Source: Parabacteroides goldsteinii (lineage in GTDB: Bacteria; Bacteroidota; Bacteroidia; Bacteroidales; Tannerellaceae). From it: DNA of 57,433 bases. Below, in pieces: positions 37,632 through 45,774 of this stretch. The stretch lies in contig NZ_JADNBB010000032.1 of assembly GCF_015550595.1 (NCBI RefSeq), positions 1 through 57,433 on the forward strand. The letters are read 5' to 3'. How positions within the stretch are numbered: the stretch's first letter is position 1; each line of letters begins with the position of its first letter. The position numbers and the translations under genes are program-made. The notes below the pieces were generated by a model, which was not told where the DNA came from, made no database searches, and worked only from the letters and a program-made list of their open reading frames with translations.

Positions 37632-38843
37632 TTATCCCCAATTCCAGTCACCTTCTCCCAAGAAGCCACCATCACCGTGAGTTTGCCCGTACCGCTTAAG
37701 GAATGATTTCAAACCGGAAACAGTAGAGACAGAAGATACATATTCTTCGATGCCTTTCATATCTTTTTTATGACGGGTAAACAACATATTCATCTGAATA
37801 GGCAGATCCTTCCATGCAAAGTTACGCAGTTGGGTATACGGTCCTTCTACACCAGGAATCGGAACGTTTTTGACAATTCTCAACTGTTCTTCAAAACAGA
37901 TCAATAAATAACGAAGTTTCATATTATATGCCATAAGGTCTTTTTCTTCGACCGGAGCTGCCATCGCAACTTCTTCCATCCATTCAACCTGTGTGATCAA
38001 AAGAGCAGCCAGATTTTTTTTGGCATTATCGACAGCTAACTGCTTCAAAAGTTCTTCTTTCCGGGCAGTACGCACTTCATCATCCACCCCTCCTTTGTAA
38101 AACTCTCTTACCATATCTACATAGAGTTTCTTCATTTCTCCGATGGCCTGGTTTATCTGAAGTTGTTCGATTAGAAGTCTCTTGGATACTTTTTTTACCC
38201 CAGCATCTTTTGTTTTACGTCCGGCACGCTTCGGTTTTTCTCCGGTAGCTGCCAGAATCGCTTTAAGGTCCTTCGCTTCGATATAATCAGAAACAGCAGT
38301 CAGCAATTCGTTTTCCGTCTTCGCAGCCTCCATTGCTTTATTGACCCTAATTCCACAACGATTGACAAACAGGCTTAAAGTATCTTCCACAGCTTCCTGA
38401 TCCAACTCCTCACGACTCATACCGAGAGTCAGTTCGTCATATTTATATTTCAACTCTAAAAGATGTTCACGCTGTTCGTCGGTAGTCACGAAATCTTCGA
38501 CTCCCTGGCTCTCTTCTGCAAAAAGATCGAGGAGTGTCTCCTTTTCGCCGGAAGTCAGTTCTCCACTTTCATAAGCCTCATCCAGATAAACAAGATACTT
38601 ATATTTTAAAGCTGTTTCTTTTTCGAATACAGGTTTGGCATTCCGTTCAAAAAAATCTTTGATACGTTCTTCCTTTTCCGGTATCAGATAGATTTCCTCT
38701 TTTTGGCTGGCTATCTTCTTCCTTATACAATTTAATTCTAATTGTGCACCGGACAATTGCTCTCCTTCTTTTCTATCGGATAAACGACGGGAGATGTCGT
38801 TTCTTCCCGTTCTGCCCTCATGAAAATGTCGTTGTTTTGCCAT
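37632..38843 (-). CDS. Hypothetical helical protein, function unknown
   Basis: I do not recognise this 403-residue protein. It is strongly alpha-helical and rich in Lys and Glu, with no signal peptide or membrane helix, so it is probably cytoplasmic. The N-terminus is basic (MAKQRHFHEGRTGRNDISRR). Residues about 60-220 are charged helices, a Lys/Arg-rich linker follows (EKPKRAGRKTKDAGVKKVSK, about 210-230), and the C-terminus is Gly/Trp-rich (GDGGFLGEGDWNWG). It is separated from mutB by a hairpin and from the GT2 operon by a strong terminator, so it is probably a single-gene unit. The frame is intact and codon use looks normal. Confidence 0.8.
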   Translation of the reverse strand: MAKQRHFHEGRTGRNDISRRLSDRKEGEQLSGAQLELNCIRKKIASQKEEIYLIPEKEERIKDFFERNAKPVFEKETALKYKYLVYLDEAYESGELTSGEKETLLDLFAEESQGVEDFVTTDEQREHLLELKYKYDELTLGMSREELDQEAVEDTLSLFVNRCGIRVNKAMEAAKTENELLTAVSDYIEAKDLKAILAATGEKPKRAGRKTKDAGVKKVSKRLLIEQLQINQAIGEMKKLYVDMVREFYKGGVDDEVRTARKEELLKQLAVDNAKKNLAALLITQVEWMEEVAMAAPVEEKDLMAYNMKLRYLLICFEEQLRIVKNVPIPGVEGPYTQLRNFAWKDLPIQMNMLFTRHKKDMKGIEEYVSSVSTVSGLKSFLKRYGQTHGDGGFLGEGDWNWG

Positions 38844-38911
38844 TTTTATATGTATTTAATTATGTGAGTATGTTCTTTGTGTATATAGATTCGTGCACAT
38901 TGGATAAAAGA

Positions 38912-38943
38912 ACTGCGTAGTTCTCTACAGAAAACTACGCAGT
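38912..38943 (-). terminator. Hairpin terminator after mutB
   Basis: ACTGCGTAGTT and AACTACGCAGT form a perfect 11-bp stem with a 10-base loop. The minus-strand 3' side continues TCTTTTATCC, only a moderate T-tract. It ends the mutA-mutB unit. Confidence 0.75.
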
Positions 38944-38970
38944 ATCAATCTGTAAGATATTCAGCTATTA

Positions 38971-41118
38971 TTATTCTCCTAGCAGGATTTCCAGGATCTG
39001 AACAGCAGCCTTAGCCACTGAAGTACCCGGGCCGAAGATAGCAGCAACACCTGCTTTGTACAGGAAGTCGTAGTCCTGTGCAGGGATTACACCACCTGCG
39101 ATAACGATGATGTCTTCGCGGCCTAGCTTCTTCAGTTCATCGATAACCTGCGGGATCAACGTCTTGTGTCCGGCAGCCAGAGAAGAAACACCCATTACGT
39201 GAACGTCGTTTTCAACAGCCTGACGGGCAGCTTCTGCCGGAGTCTGGAACAACGGTCCCATATCCACGTCGAAACCACAGTCTGCATAACCTGTTGCAAC
39301 AACTTTAGCACCACGGTCGTGTCCGTCCTGACCCATCTTAGCGATCATGATACGAGGCTGGCGACCTTCTTTCTTAGCAAACTTTTCTGTCAGCTCGCAA
39401 GCTTTGATGAAGTCTGCGTCTTTCTTTGTTTCTGATGAATACACGCCTGAAATAGTTCTGATGATTGCTTTATAACGTCCCACAACAACTTCGCAGGCAT
39501 CCGAGATTTCTCCCAATGATGCACGCAGGCCGGCAGCCTTAACAGCCAGTTCCAGCAAGTTGCCTTTCTTAGTTTTTACACATTCAGTGATATCGGCCAA
39601 TGCCTGCTGAACAGCTGCTTCATCGCGGTTTTCACGCAAAACCTTAAGAGCTGCTACCTGTTCATTACGAACGGCAGTGTTGTCGATTTCAAGGATATCG
39701 ATCGGATCTTCTTTCGGCAGACGATATTTGTTAACACCAACGATTGTCTGAACACCAGAGTCGATACGAGCCTGTGTACGGGCAGCAGCTTCTTCGATAC
39801 GCATCTTCGGAAGACCTGTTTCGATAGCTTTTGCCATACCGCCCATACTTTCGATTTCCTGGATCAACGCCCAACCTTTGTGTACCAGTTCGTTTGTCAA
39901 AGACTCTACATAGTAAGAACCGGCCCATGGGTCGATTTCCTTACAAATCTTTGTTTCTTCCTGTATATAGATCTGTGTGTTACGGGCGATACGTGCAGAG
40001 AAGTCTGTCGGCAATGCGATAGCTTCATCCAGCGCGTTGGTGTGCAGAGACTGTGTATGTCCCAGTGCAGCAGCCATAGCCTCGATACAAGTACGACCAA
40101 CGTTGTTGAACGGATCCTGTTCCGTCAACGACCATCCTGAAGTCTGGCAGTGAGTACGCAATGCCAGTGATTTCGGGTTCTTGGCACCGAAGCTCTTCAC
40201 GATCTTCGCCCACAACATACGTGCAGCACGCATCTTGGCGATTTCCATGAAGTGGTTCACACCGATAGCCCAGAAGAATGACAGACGCGGAGCGAATGCA
40301 TCCACATCGATACCAGCGTTCACACCGGCACGAAGATATTCCATACCGTCGCACAGCGTATAAGCCATTTCGATATCTGCTGTAGCACCGGCTTCCTGCA
40401 TATGGTAACCGGAGATAGAGATAGAATTGAACTTCGGCATCTTCTGTGATGTATATTCGAAGATATCAGCGATGATCTTCATAGAGAATTCAGGCGGATA
40501 GATATAAGTATTACGCACCATGAACTCTTTCAGGATATCGTTCTGAATCGTACCGGCCATTTCTTCCAACTTAGCGCCCTGTTCCAGACCTGCGTTGATG
40601 TAGAATGCCAATACCGGAAGAACACCACCGTTCATAGTCATGGAAACAGACATCTTGTTCAAAGGAATACCTGCGAACAGAACTTTCATGTTTTCCAGAG
40701 AACAGATAGATACACCAGCTTTACCAACGTCACCCACAACACGTTCGTTGTCGGCATCGTATCCGCGGTGTGTCGGAAGGTCGAATGCAACAGACAGACC
40801 TTTCTGACCGGAAGCCAGGTTACGGCGATAGAATGCATTCGATTCTTCTGCTGTAGAGAAACCGGCATACTGGCGGATCGTCCAGGGACGCATCGCATAC
40901 ATACCGCTATACGGGCCACGCAGATAAGGAGGCAGACCGGATGCATAGTTCAGATGCTCCATACCTTCCAGGTCTTCTTTCGTATAAACAGGTTTCACCT
41001 CGATATGCTCAGGTGTTTTCCAATCGGCTTCAATGCCATTGGCTTTTGCCCATTCGGCAGCATTGGTTGCTGCAAAACCGGCATTCTTGATATCTATGTT
41101 TTTAAAATTTGGTCTCAT
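38971..41118 (-). CDS. mutB: Methylmalonyl-CoA mutase, large (catalytic) subunit
   Basis: This 715-residue subunit uses adenosylcobalamin to interconvert succinyl-CoA and (R)-methylmalonyl-CoA in the propionate pathway. The N-terminal TIM barrel carries [20 protein letters not shown] and [13 protein letters not shown], and [12 protein letters not shown] and [10 protein letters not shown] are substrate-contact segments. The C-terminal cobalamin domain has [20 protein letters not shown], where His600 is the base that ligates cobalt, plus GVSSLAAGH and [10 protein letters not shown]. The length matches family members. It follows mutA by 12 bases. Cofactor supply connects to the cob operon at 52.8-57.3 kb. 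Confidence 0.97.
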   Translation of the reverse strand: MRPNFKNIDIKNAGFAATNAAEWAKANGIEADWKTPEHIEVKPVYTKEDLEGMEHLNYASGLPPYLRGPYSGMYAMRPWTIRQYAGFSTAEESNAFYRRNLASGQKGLSVAFDLPTHRGYDADNERVVGDVGKAGVSICSLENMKVLFAGIPLNKMSVSMTMNGGVLPVLAFYINAGLEQGAKLEEMAGTIQNDILKEFMVRNTYIYPPEFSMKIIADIFEYTSQKMPKFNSISISGYHMQEAGATADIEMAYTLCDGMEYLRAGVNAGIDVDAFAPRLSFFWAIGVNHFMEIAKMRAARMLWAKIVKSFGAKNPKSLALRTHCQTSGWSLTEQDPFNNVGRTCIEAMAAALGHTQSLHTNALDEAIALPTDFSARIARNTQIYIQEETKICKEIDPWAGSYYVESLTNELVHKGWALIQEIESMGGMAKAIETGLPKMRIEEAAARTQARIDSGVQTIVGVNKYRLPKEDPIDILEIDNTAVRNEQVAALKVLRENRDEAAVQQALADITECVKTKKGNLLELAVKAAGLRASLGEISDACEVVVGRYKAIIRTISGVYSSETKKDADFIKACELTEKFAKKEGRQPRIMIAKMGQDGHDRGAKVVATGYADCGFDVDMGPLFQTPAEAARQAVENDVHVMGVSSLAAGHKTLIPQVIDELKKLGREDIIVIAGGVIPAQDYDFLYKAGVAAIFGPGTSVAKAAVQILEILLGE

Positions 41119-41130
41119 AATTGTTTCTAC

Positions 41131-42993
41131 TTAAGCGATTCCTAATTTTGCGTTGAAAGCCTTCAATGTTTCGAGCACGTTGCTCTTTACATTAATAAAT
41201 TGATCGATACCCTGAGCTTTCAGGTCTTCCATACATTCAGGAGCACCGGCTACAACAAACTCGGCACGTCCGGCCAATGCTTTATAAGCAGCAGGAGCAA
41301 ATTCTGCATATTCGTCATCACTAGAACAAAGAACAACGATCTGAGCACCTGCTTTCATGGCAGCATCAACACCGGCTTCTACTGTTTCGAAACCTAAGTT
41401 ATCAATTACCTTGTATCCAGCACAAGCAAAGAAGTTACTTGAGAACTGTGAACGGGCAATACGCATAGACAAGCTACCGATAGTCAACATGAATACCTTC
41501 GGAGTCTTACCGCTATTTTCCGTTGCCAGGCGCAATGCTTCGAATTCAGATGCACCACGGGAGAAATCAAGAGGAGTAACAGTCGATTCACCACAAGAGT
41601 GACCACCGCCACAACAGCAAGAAGCTGTTTCTTTAATCTTACCGGCAGCTACTTCTGTGAAGTTCGGGAACTGGTTAGAACCCAGCAGGATTTCGCGACG
41701 GGTAGCAACAGCTTTCTTACGAGCTACGTTAGAAGCATTTACTGCATTCTGTATGTTACCGTTAGCCACTTCAGCACCGAAACCGCCTTTGTCTTCTACT
41801 TCCAGGAACAGTTTCCAGGCAACGTCGGCCAACGAGTTAGTCAGTACTTCTACATAATAAGAACCGGCAGAAGGATCGACCACCTTATCCAGGTGACATT
41901 CTTCTTTCAGTAACAATTGCTGGTTACGTGCGATACGTTCCGAGAAATCGTCCGGAGTCTGATAAGTCTTATCGAACGGACGGACAGTGATAGAATCGAC
42001 ACCCGCCAAAGCTGCAGACATCGCTTCAGTCTGAGAACGCAACAGGTTTACGTGAGCATCGTAAACAGTCATGTTCCATTCGGAAGTCTGAGCATGTGCA
42101 TTCATCTTGCAAGCGCAGTTGCATGCAGGATTGTAGGCTGCAACGATCTCTGCCCACAACCAACGGGCAGCACGGAACTTCGCGATTTCCATGAAGTAGT
42201 TAGAGCTGATACCCAGATTGAATTTGATCTTCTTGGCAACTTCGTCAGCACTGAAACCGGCTTCAGTCAGTTTCGCCATCAGTTCGTTACCCCAAGCCAA
42301 TGCATAACCCAGTTCCTGAGTGATATAAGCACCGGCATTGTTGAAGTAGAAACCGTTTACAGCTAATACTTTATAACCGGGTAAAGCCTGTCCTGCTTTG
42401 AGCACAGCAGATGCAGCTTCCACCCAATTTCCATTTTCTTTACCTTTCACCAACGGTTTTTTGAAAGGATCATAATTGACAGAACCGAAACACTTGTTCA
42501 GGTCGACATCTTTTCCTTTCAGGTAATATTCCAGGATACCGATCAGCTTTTCAGCCTTGCAGTTGCAAGTATTGAAGTTCAATTCAGTAGCTTCCGGACA
42601 GATACCGCTCAATAAAGTGGCAATATTGTCGGCATTTACTTCATCACCTTTAATAATGAAACCGAGTGAAGTAACGCCTTTAGTCAGCAGGTCAAGAGCC
42701 TTTTCGTTGGCTTCTTTGAAACAAGTTACTTCAATGTTCTGGCGTACCTTCCAATCGTTATCCTTCTTTGTTCCGCGAACATAAGGGAATTCACCGGGAA
42801 GAGACTCGGTTGTCTTCAGTCCTTCGATGTCTTCTGCACGATAGAAAGGATTTACATTAAATCCTTCGCCTGTCTTCCAAACAAGCTTTTTCTCAAACGG
42901 AGCACCTTTCAGGTCAGCCGTGATCTTCGCCATCCACTCTTCAGTAGAGACCGGAGCGAATTCTGAGAAAAGTTTTTCTTTTAGTTCTGCCAT
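41131..42993 (-). CDS. mutA: Methylmalonyl-CoA mutase, small subunit
   Basis: This 620-residue protein is the non-catalytic partner of MutB, with the same barrel and cobalamin-like fold but without the cobalt-ligand motif: the region equivalent to GQDGHDRG reads LTIGSLSMRIARSQF. Barrel segments include FPYVRGTKKDNDWKVRQNI and AHAQTSEWNMTVYDAHVNLL. It forms the heterodimer that makes the enzyme stable. Unusual cysteine-rich stretches occur: TCNCK near residue 140, ACNCACK near 290 and SCCCGGGHSCGE at 457-468. The last lies in the linker before the C-terminal domain. A promoter with TACCTTTG lies 67-74 bases upstream, with a direct repeat in the leader. Confidence 0.95.
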   Translation of the reverse strand: MAELKEKLFSEFAPVSTEEWMAKITADLKGAPFEKKLVWKTGEGFNVNPFYRAEDIEGLKTTESLPGEFPYVRGTKKDNDWKVRQNIEVTCFKEANEKALDLLTKGVTSLGFIIKGDEVNADNIATLLSGICPEATELNFNTCNCKAEKLIGILEYYLKGKDVDLNKCFGSVNYDPFKKPLVKGKENGNWVEAASAVLKAGQALPGYKVLAVNGFYFNNAGAYITQELGYALAWGNELMAKLTEAGFSADEVAKKIKFNLGISSNYFMEIAKFRAARWLWAEIVAAYNPACNCACKMNAHAQTSEWNMTVYDAHVNLLRSQTEAMSAALAGVDSITVRPFDKTYQTPDDFSERIARNQQLLLKEECHLDKVVDPSAGSYYVEVLTNSLADVAWKLFLEVEDKGGFGAEVANGNIQNAVNASNVARKKAVATRREILLGSNQFPNFTEVAAGKIKETASCCCGGGHSCGESTVTPLDFSRGASEFEALRLATENSGKTPKVFMLTIGSLSMRIARSQFSSNFFACAGYKVIDNLGFETVEAGVDAAMKAGAQIVVLCSSDDEYAEFAPAAYKALAGRAEFVVAGAPECMEDLKAQGIDQFINVKSNVLETLKAFNAKLGIA

Positions 42994-43025
42994 AATATTA
43001 GTTATTTATAATACTGGTATTAGTA

Positions 43026-43051
43026 ATTGTTCAATAGTATATTGTTCAATA
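43026..43051. repeat. Two 11-bp direct repeats at the mutA transcription start
   Basis: ATTGTTCAATA occurs at 43026-43036 and 43041-43051, a 15-base period. Each copy contains ATTG-NN-CAAT, a short palindrome. They lie just downstream of the -7 element, so a protein bound there would block mutA transcription. Confidence 0.55.
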
Positions 43052-43059
43052 ACAGAGGG

Positions 43060-43091
43060 CAAAGGTAGAATAAATAAACAGGAAGAACAAT
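43060..43091 (-). promoter_or_regulatory. Promoter of mutA-mutB
   Basis: On the minus strand ATTG (43088-43091) and TACCTTTG (43060-43067) lie 20 bases apart, matching the Bacteroidetes form except for one base in the -33 element. The inferred start near 43053 gives a leader of about 60 bases. Confidence 0.55.
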
Positions 43092-43227
43092 GAAATATAA
43101 ACGAAAATGCGCTTACTTTTAACGCCTTTTAGTGGTACAAGGACAATTCTTGTATCATTCTGACAGAGCCGGATAAAATTCTTTACATTTTTTCTGCATA
43201 AAGAGAACACCGAAAAGAAATAATACT

Positions 43228-43235
43228 TAATTTTG
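43228..43235 (+). promoter_or_regulatory. -7 element of the tRNA-Glu gene
   Basis: TAATTTTG matches TAnnTTTG 33 bases before the tRNA. The -33 region is poor, which is common for stable RNA genes in this phylum. Confidence 0.4.
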
Positions 43236-43268
43236 CAGCGTCAAACAATGAAAACTATGACACGAAAC

Positions 43269-43341
43269 GGTGCATTCGTCTAGTGGCCTAGGACGCCGCC
43301 CTCTCACGGCGGAAACTCGGGTTCGATCCCCGGACGCACTA
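43269..43341 (+). tRNA. tRNA-Glu (anticodon CTC)
   Basis: The cloverleaf is complete: D arm in TCGTCTAGTGGCCTAGGAC, anticodon stem CCGCC/GGCGG around loop CTCTCAC (anticodon CTC, reading GAG), T loop TTCGATC, acceptor stem GGTGCAT/ACGCACT. The acceptor has an A6-C67 mismatch and a G1-U72 wobble. CCA is not encoded. A strong terminator follows at once, so it is a single-gene unit. Confidence 0.92.
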
Positions 43342-43344
43342 CTA

Positions 43345-43378
43345 AAAAAGCCTGCTGATTCATTTCGGCAGGCTTTTT
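43345..43378 (+). terminator. Intrinsic terminator of the tRNA-Glu gene
   Basis: AAAAAGCCTGC and GCAGGCTTTTT form a perfect 11-bp stem around a 12-base loop, with the T-tract built into the 3' arm. It begins four bases after the tRNA. Confidence 0.92.
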
Positions 43379-43615
43379 CGTTAACTTTCCCCACTATAGT
43401 GGGGATATTCTTTCACTGCAGTAGAAATTACTATCAGAGTATAGCTATTATCTCTATCCATACTTTATAAGAAGTGCTTCTGACCGTTTGTGTGGATTAA
43501 AGTTAACAGGAACCATCCGTTTTCTAAAACACGCTAAAAAAACGAAGCGATTATATCATTTTCGTTTCAAATTCTGTTTAATAAAACATACCATAAACAT
43601 AAAACAGAGTTTGTC

Positions 43616-43831
43616 ATGACGAAAGGAACAATTGGATTGAATGCAGGTACTATCTGGAATCTGTTACTGGATGGTGGATGTTGGAGTTTAGAGGAGCTAA
43701 AAAAAGCGACCTCATTGTGTGAAGCTGATTTATGGTCTGCAATCGGATGGCTAGCCCGCGAAAATAAGATTCAGATCAAAAGTGCAAATAGTCAACTGGC
43801 TTTTTGTCCGGGAATGAATTACGATTTTTAG
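43616..43831 (+). CDS. Small winged-helix (DUF2582-type) protein
   Basis: This 71-residue protein matches the Bacteroidetes winged-helix family known as DUF2582 (MTKGTIGLNAGTIWNLL, then ADLWSAIGWLARENKIQIK). One helix-turn-helix with a short beta wing occupies nearly the whole chain, so it could bind DNA or act as a protein-interaction module. No partner gene is adjacent: a tRNA unit lies upstream and a convergent RRM protein downstream, separated by a shared terminator. The ATG at 43616 is the only sensible start. Confidence 0.8.
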   Translation: MTKGTIGLNAGTIWNLLLDGGCWSLEELKKATSLCEADLWSAIGWLARENKIQIKSANSQLAFCPGMNYDF

Positions 43832-43857
43832 CGCATTAAACTCCTTATGATAGAAAT

Positions 43858-43889
43858 AAAAAAAGCGACCATCTCTGATCGCTTTTTTT
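43858..43889. terminator. Bidirectional terminator
   Basis: AAAAAAAGCGA and TCGCTTTTTTT pair perfectly around a 10-base loop and carry T-tracts on both strands. It separates the winged-helix gene from the convergent RRM gene. Confidence 0.9.
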
Positions 43890-43906
43890 ATTTATCGTAG
43901 ATAGAA

Positions 43907-44275
43907 TTAATATCTTCCACCGCCTCTGTTAGAGCCGTAGCCACCGCCACCACCTCTGTTAGAGCCATAACCGCCACCGCCTCTGTTGGAACCGTAGCCG
44001 CCGCCTCTATTGCCGCCTCTGTCGCTTCTTTCTTCTCTCGGTCTGGCTTCTGTTACATTGATGATTTTTTCATCATAGCTTGCCTGGTTTAGTTCTTCAA
44101 TTGCTTTTTTTGCTAACTCGTCATCGCTTAATTCTACAAAACCGAATCCTCTTGAACGGCCGGTTTCTCTGTCTGTAATAACTTTTGCAGAAGTAATTTC
44201 ACCATAATCTGCAAATAATTCTCTTAAGTCAGCATCTGTGATGTTGTAACTTAAATTTGAAATGTAAAGATTCAT
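43907..44275 (-). CDS. RRM-type RNA-binding protein with glycine-rich tail
   Basis: This 122-residue protein is a single RNA-recognition motif. RNP2 is LYISNL (residues 3-8) and RNP1 is RGFGFVEL (42-49), both with the aromatic residues that stack on RNA. The tail from about residue 80 is Arg/Gly-rich, with three near-identical units of GGGGYGSNRGG, like the glycine-rich RNA-binding proteins of cyanobacteria and plants. Members of this family in Bacteroidetes bind RNA broadly and affect gene expression. It has its own strong promoter (44369-44400) and a leader of about 87 bases containing a 9-bp inverted repeat just before the start codon. Confidence 0.93.
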   Translation of the reverse strand: MNLYISNLSYNITDADLRELFADYGEITSAKVITDRETGRSRGFGFVELSDDELAKKAIEELNQASYDEKIINVTEARPREERSDRGGNRGGGYGSNRGGGGYGSNRGGGGGYGSNRGGGRY

Positions 44276-44368
44276 TTTGTAAACTTTAATTTAATTGTTT
44301 ATTGAGCCTGAATGTGTTGGATAAAAAGTTTACTTTACAAATCAAGTTGCGAGCAATTACTTCTAATA

Positions 44369-44400
44369 CAAACTTAAGTCAATCTCAAATATTCCACAAA
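44369..44400 (-). promoter_or_regulatory. Strong promoter of the RRM protein gene
   Basis: On the minus strand TTTG (44397-44400), 20 bases, then TAAGTTTG (44369-44376): a perfect match to the Bacteroidetes consensus. Transcription should start near 44362, giving an 87-base leader. Confidence 0.7.
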
Positions 44401-44493
44401 TGTAATTGATTAATCCGGGTATTTTACTATAAAATCAACAAACTTCGTAAAAAAGTCTGATTTTTCTGTTTTATCTATATTTATTTCCAACTT

Positions 44494-45693
44494 CTACCGA
44501 AATAAAGCATTGACTACCAGACTATCTCCGTCATTCGGCGCAGGCTTGATATCTAATAAACGTGCTATTATCTGATACAGATTCACATTTGCCATTACCG
44601 GTAATTCCACATGTTGCCTGAAAGATGGTCCTGCAGCATAAAATATAGCCTCCATCTCCGGAGCGAAATTGTCATACCCATGTGTAGCAGCGAGCCTTGG
44701 ACGAGATTCGGGCCGAAAATCCAAATAGGTTCCAATATCCGGCATTACAAATAAATCGCCGATGCGGGGATTTGAGCCATAAATATACTTCTCCGGTATT
44801 TCATTTTTCTTCCACACTTTTATATGGGGTACTTCCTTCAGGATTGCATATGCCTTTTCCGTATATCCGTCTTTCGGATACAACAGGGTCGGGACACCGT
44901 CAAATATATAATCGAAACTATCCCTAGGCAAATAGTCATTCAGATTGACATATCTATCCGGAGTAAAAGTAGCCATCCCATGATCGGAAAGAACAATAAA
45001 ATCTATCTTATCAAAAATATCCAGTTTACGGGCTTCATTAAAGAAATGATTCAGTACCCGATCCAACTCCTCTACTTTTTGCAAGGTTGCCGAAGAATCG
45101 GGGGTACAGACATGACCGATCCCATCCGGTTCCTCTATATACCACATAACCAAGTGAGGGCGTATATCTTCCGGTAAACGCAACCAAGCAACTACAGAAT
45201 CCGCACGGTCTGAATAAGGGACGTGTTTATCAAATGGTTTCCAGATAGAAGGCTGACGTCCCTGAATCGGATATTCACTGCCTACCCAGAAGAAAGAAGC
45301 GGTATGCACACCTTGTTTCTCTGCTGTATTCCAGATCGGTTCGCCTCCATAAAAGCCAGGAGTCGGATCTGCCATGCGATAAACACTATCCAGGTCGGAA
45401 GCATAGAAGAAATTATTAACCAAACCATGATGATCCGGATGTAAACCGGTCGCCATACTATAATGGTTGGGAAAAGTTACACTGGGAAAAGAAGGACGAA
45501 AGGCAGCACGTATCCCGACTTTCGCCAGAGAATCCAATGTCGGGGTATAAGCACGATCCGGATAGTCAGACCGAAAACCATCCATGGAAAGAACAACCAC
45601 ATAACGGTCATTATGCTTAGACGCAGAACAACCGGAGAGAAGAATACCGGCAAGAGCTGCGCATACTAAAAACAAACATAAATATCTTTTCAT
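44494..45693 (-). CDS. Alkaline-phosphatase-superfamily (ENPP-type) phosphodiesterase, lipoprotein
   Basis: This 399-residue enzyme belongs to the nucleotide pyrophosphatase/phosphodiesterase group. VVLSMDGFRSDY provides the first metal-binding Asp. SFPSVTFPNHYSMATGLHP holds the Thr nucleophile and the second metal site, and EEPDGIGH and LSDHGMATF supply the remaining Asp and His ligands. The start was placed at the ATG at 45693 because that gives a clean lipoprotein signal ending at Cys22 (LLSGC); the upstream in-frame ATG at 45723 would add ten residues before it. Substrates of relatives range from nucleotides to phospholipids and phosphodiesters of sugars, so the activity is open. It lies after a TonB receptor gene, separated by a terminator. 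Confidence 0.88.
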   Translation of the reverse strand: MKRYLCLFLVCAALAGILLSGCSASKHNDRYVVVLSMDGFRSDYPDRAYTPTLDSLAKVGIRAAFRPSFPSVTFPNHYSMATGLHPDHHGLVNNFFYASDLDSVYRMADPTPGFYGGEPIWNTAEKQGVHTASFFWVGSEYPIQGRQPSIWKPFDKHVPYSDRADSVVAWLRLPEDIRPHLVMWYIEEPDGIGHVCTPDSSATLQKVEELDRVLNHFFNEARKLDIFDKIDFIVLSDHGMATFTPDRYVNLNDYLPRDSFDYIFDGVPTLLYPKDGYTEKAYAILKEVPHIKVWKKNEIPEKYIYGSNPRIGDLFVMPDIGTYLDFRPESRPRLAATHGYDNFAPEMEAIFYAAGPSFRQHVELPVMANVNLYQIIARLLDIKPAPNDGDSLVVNALFR

Positions 45694-45705
45694 ATCCATA
45701 TCAGC

Positions 45706-45740
45706 TAAAAAAAAGAGGTTCACAAAGATAGCGAACCTCT
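45706..45740 (-). terminator. Terminator after the Oar-like receptor gene, with a -7 element in its loop
   Basis: AGAGGTTC and GAACCTCT form an 8-bp stem (45714-45740) followed by TTTTTTTT on the minus strand. The loop contains TATCTTTG (45723-45730), a full match to the Bacteroidetes -7 element, so the hairpin may also hold the promoter of the phosphodiesterase gene. Confidence 0.8.
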
Positions 45741-45774
45741 CCCGATTATTTAATTCAAATCACAAAATACACAG

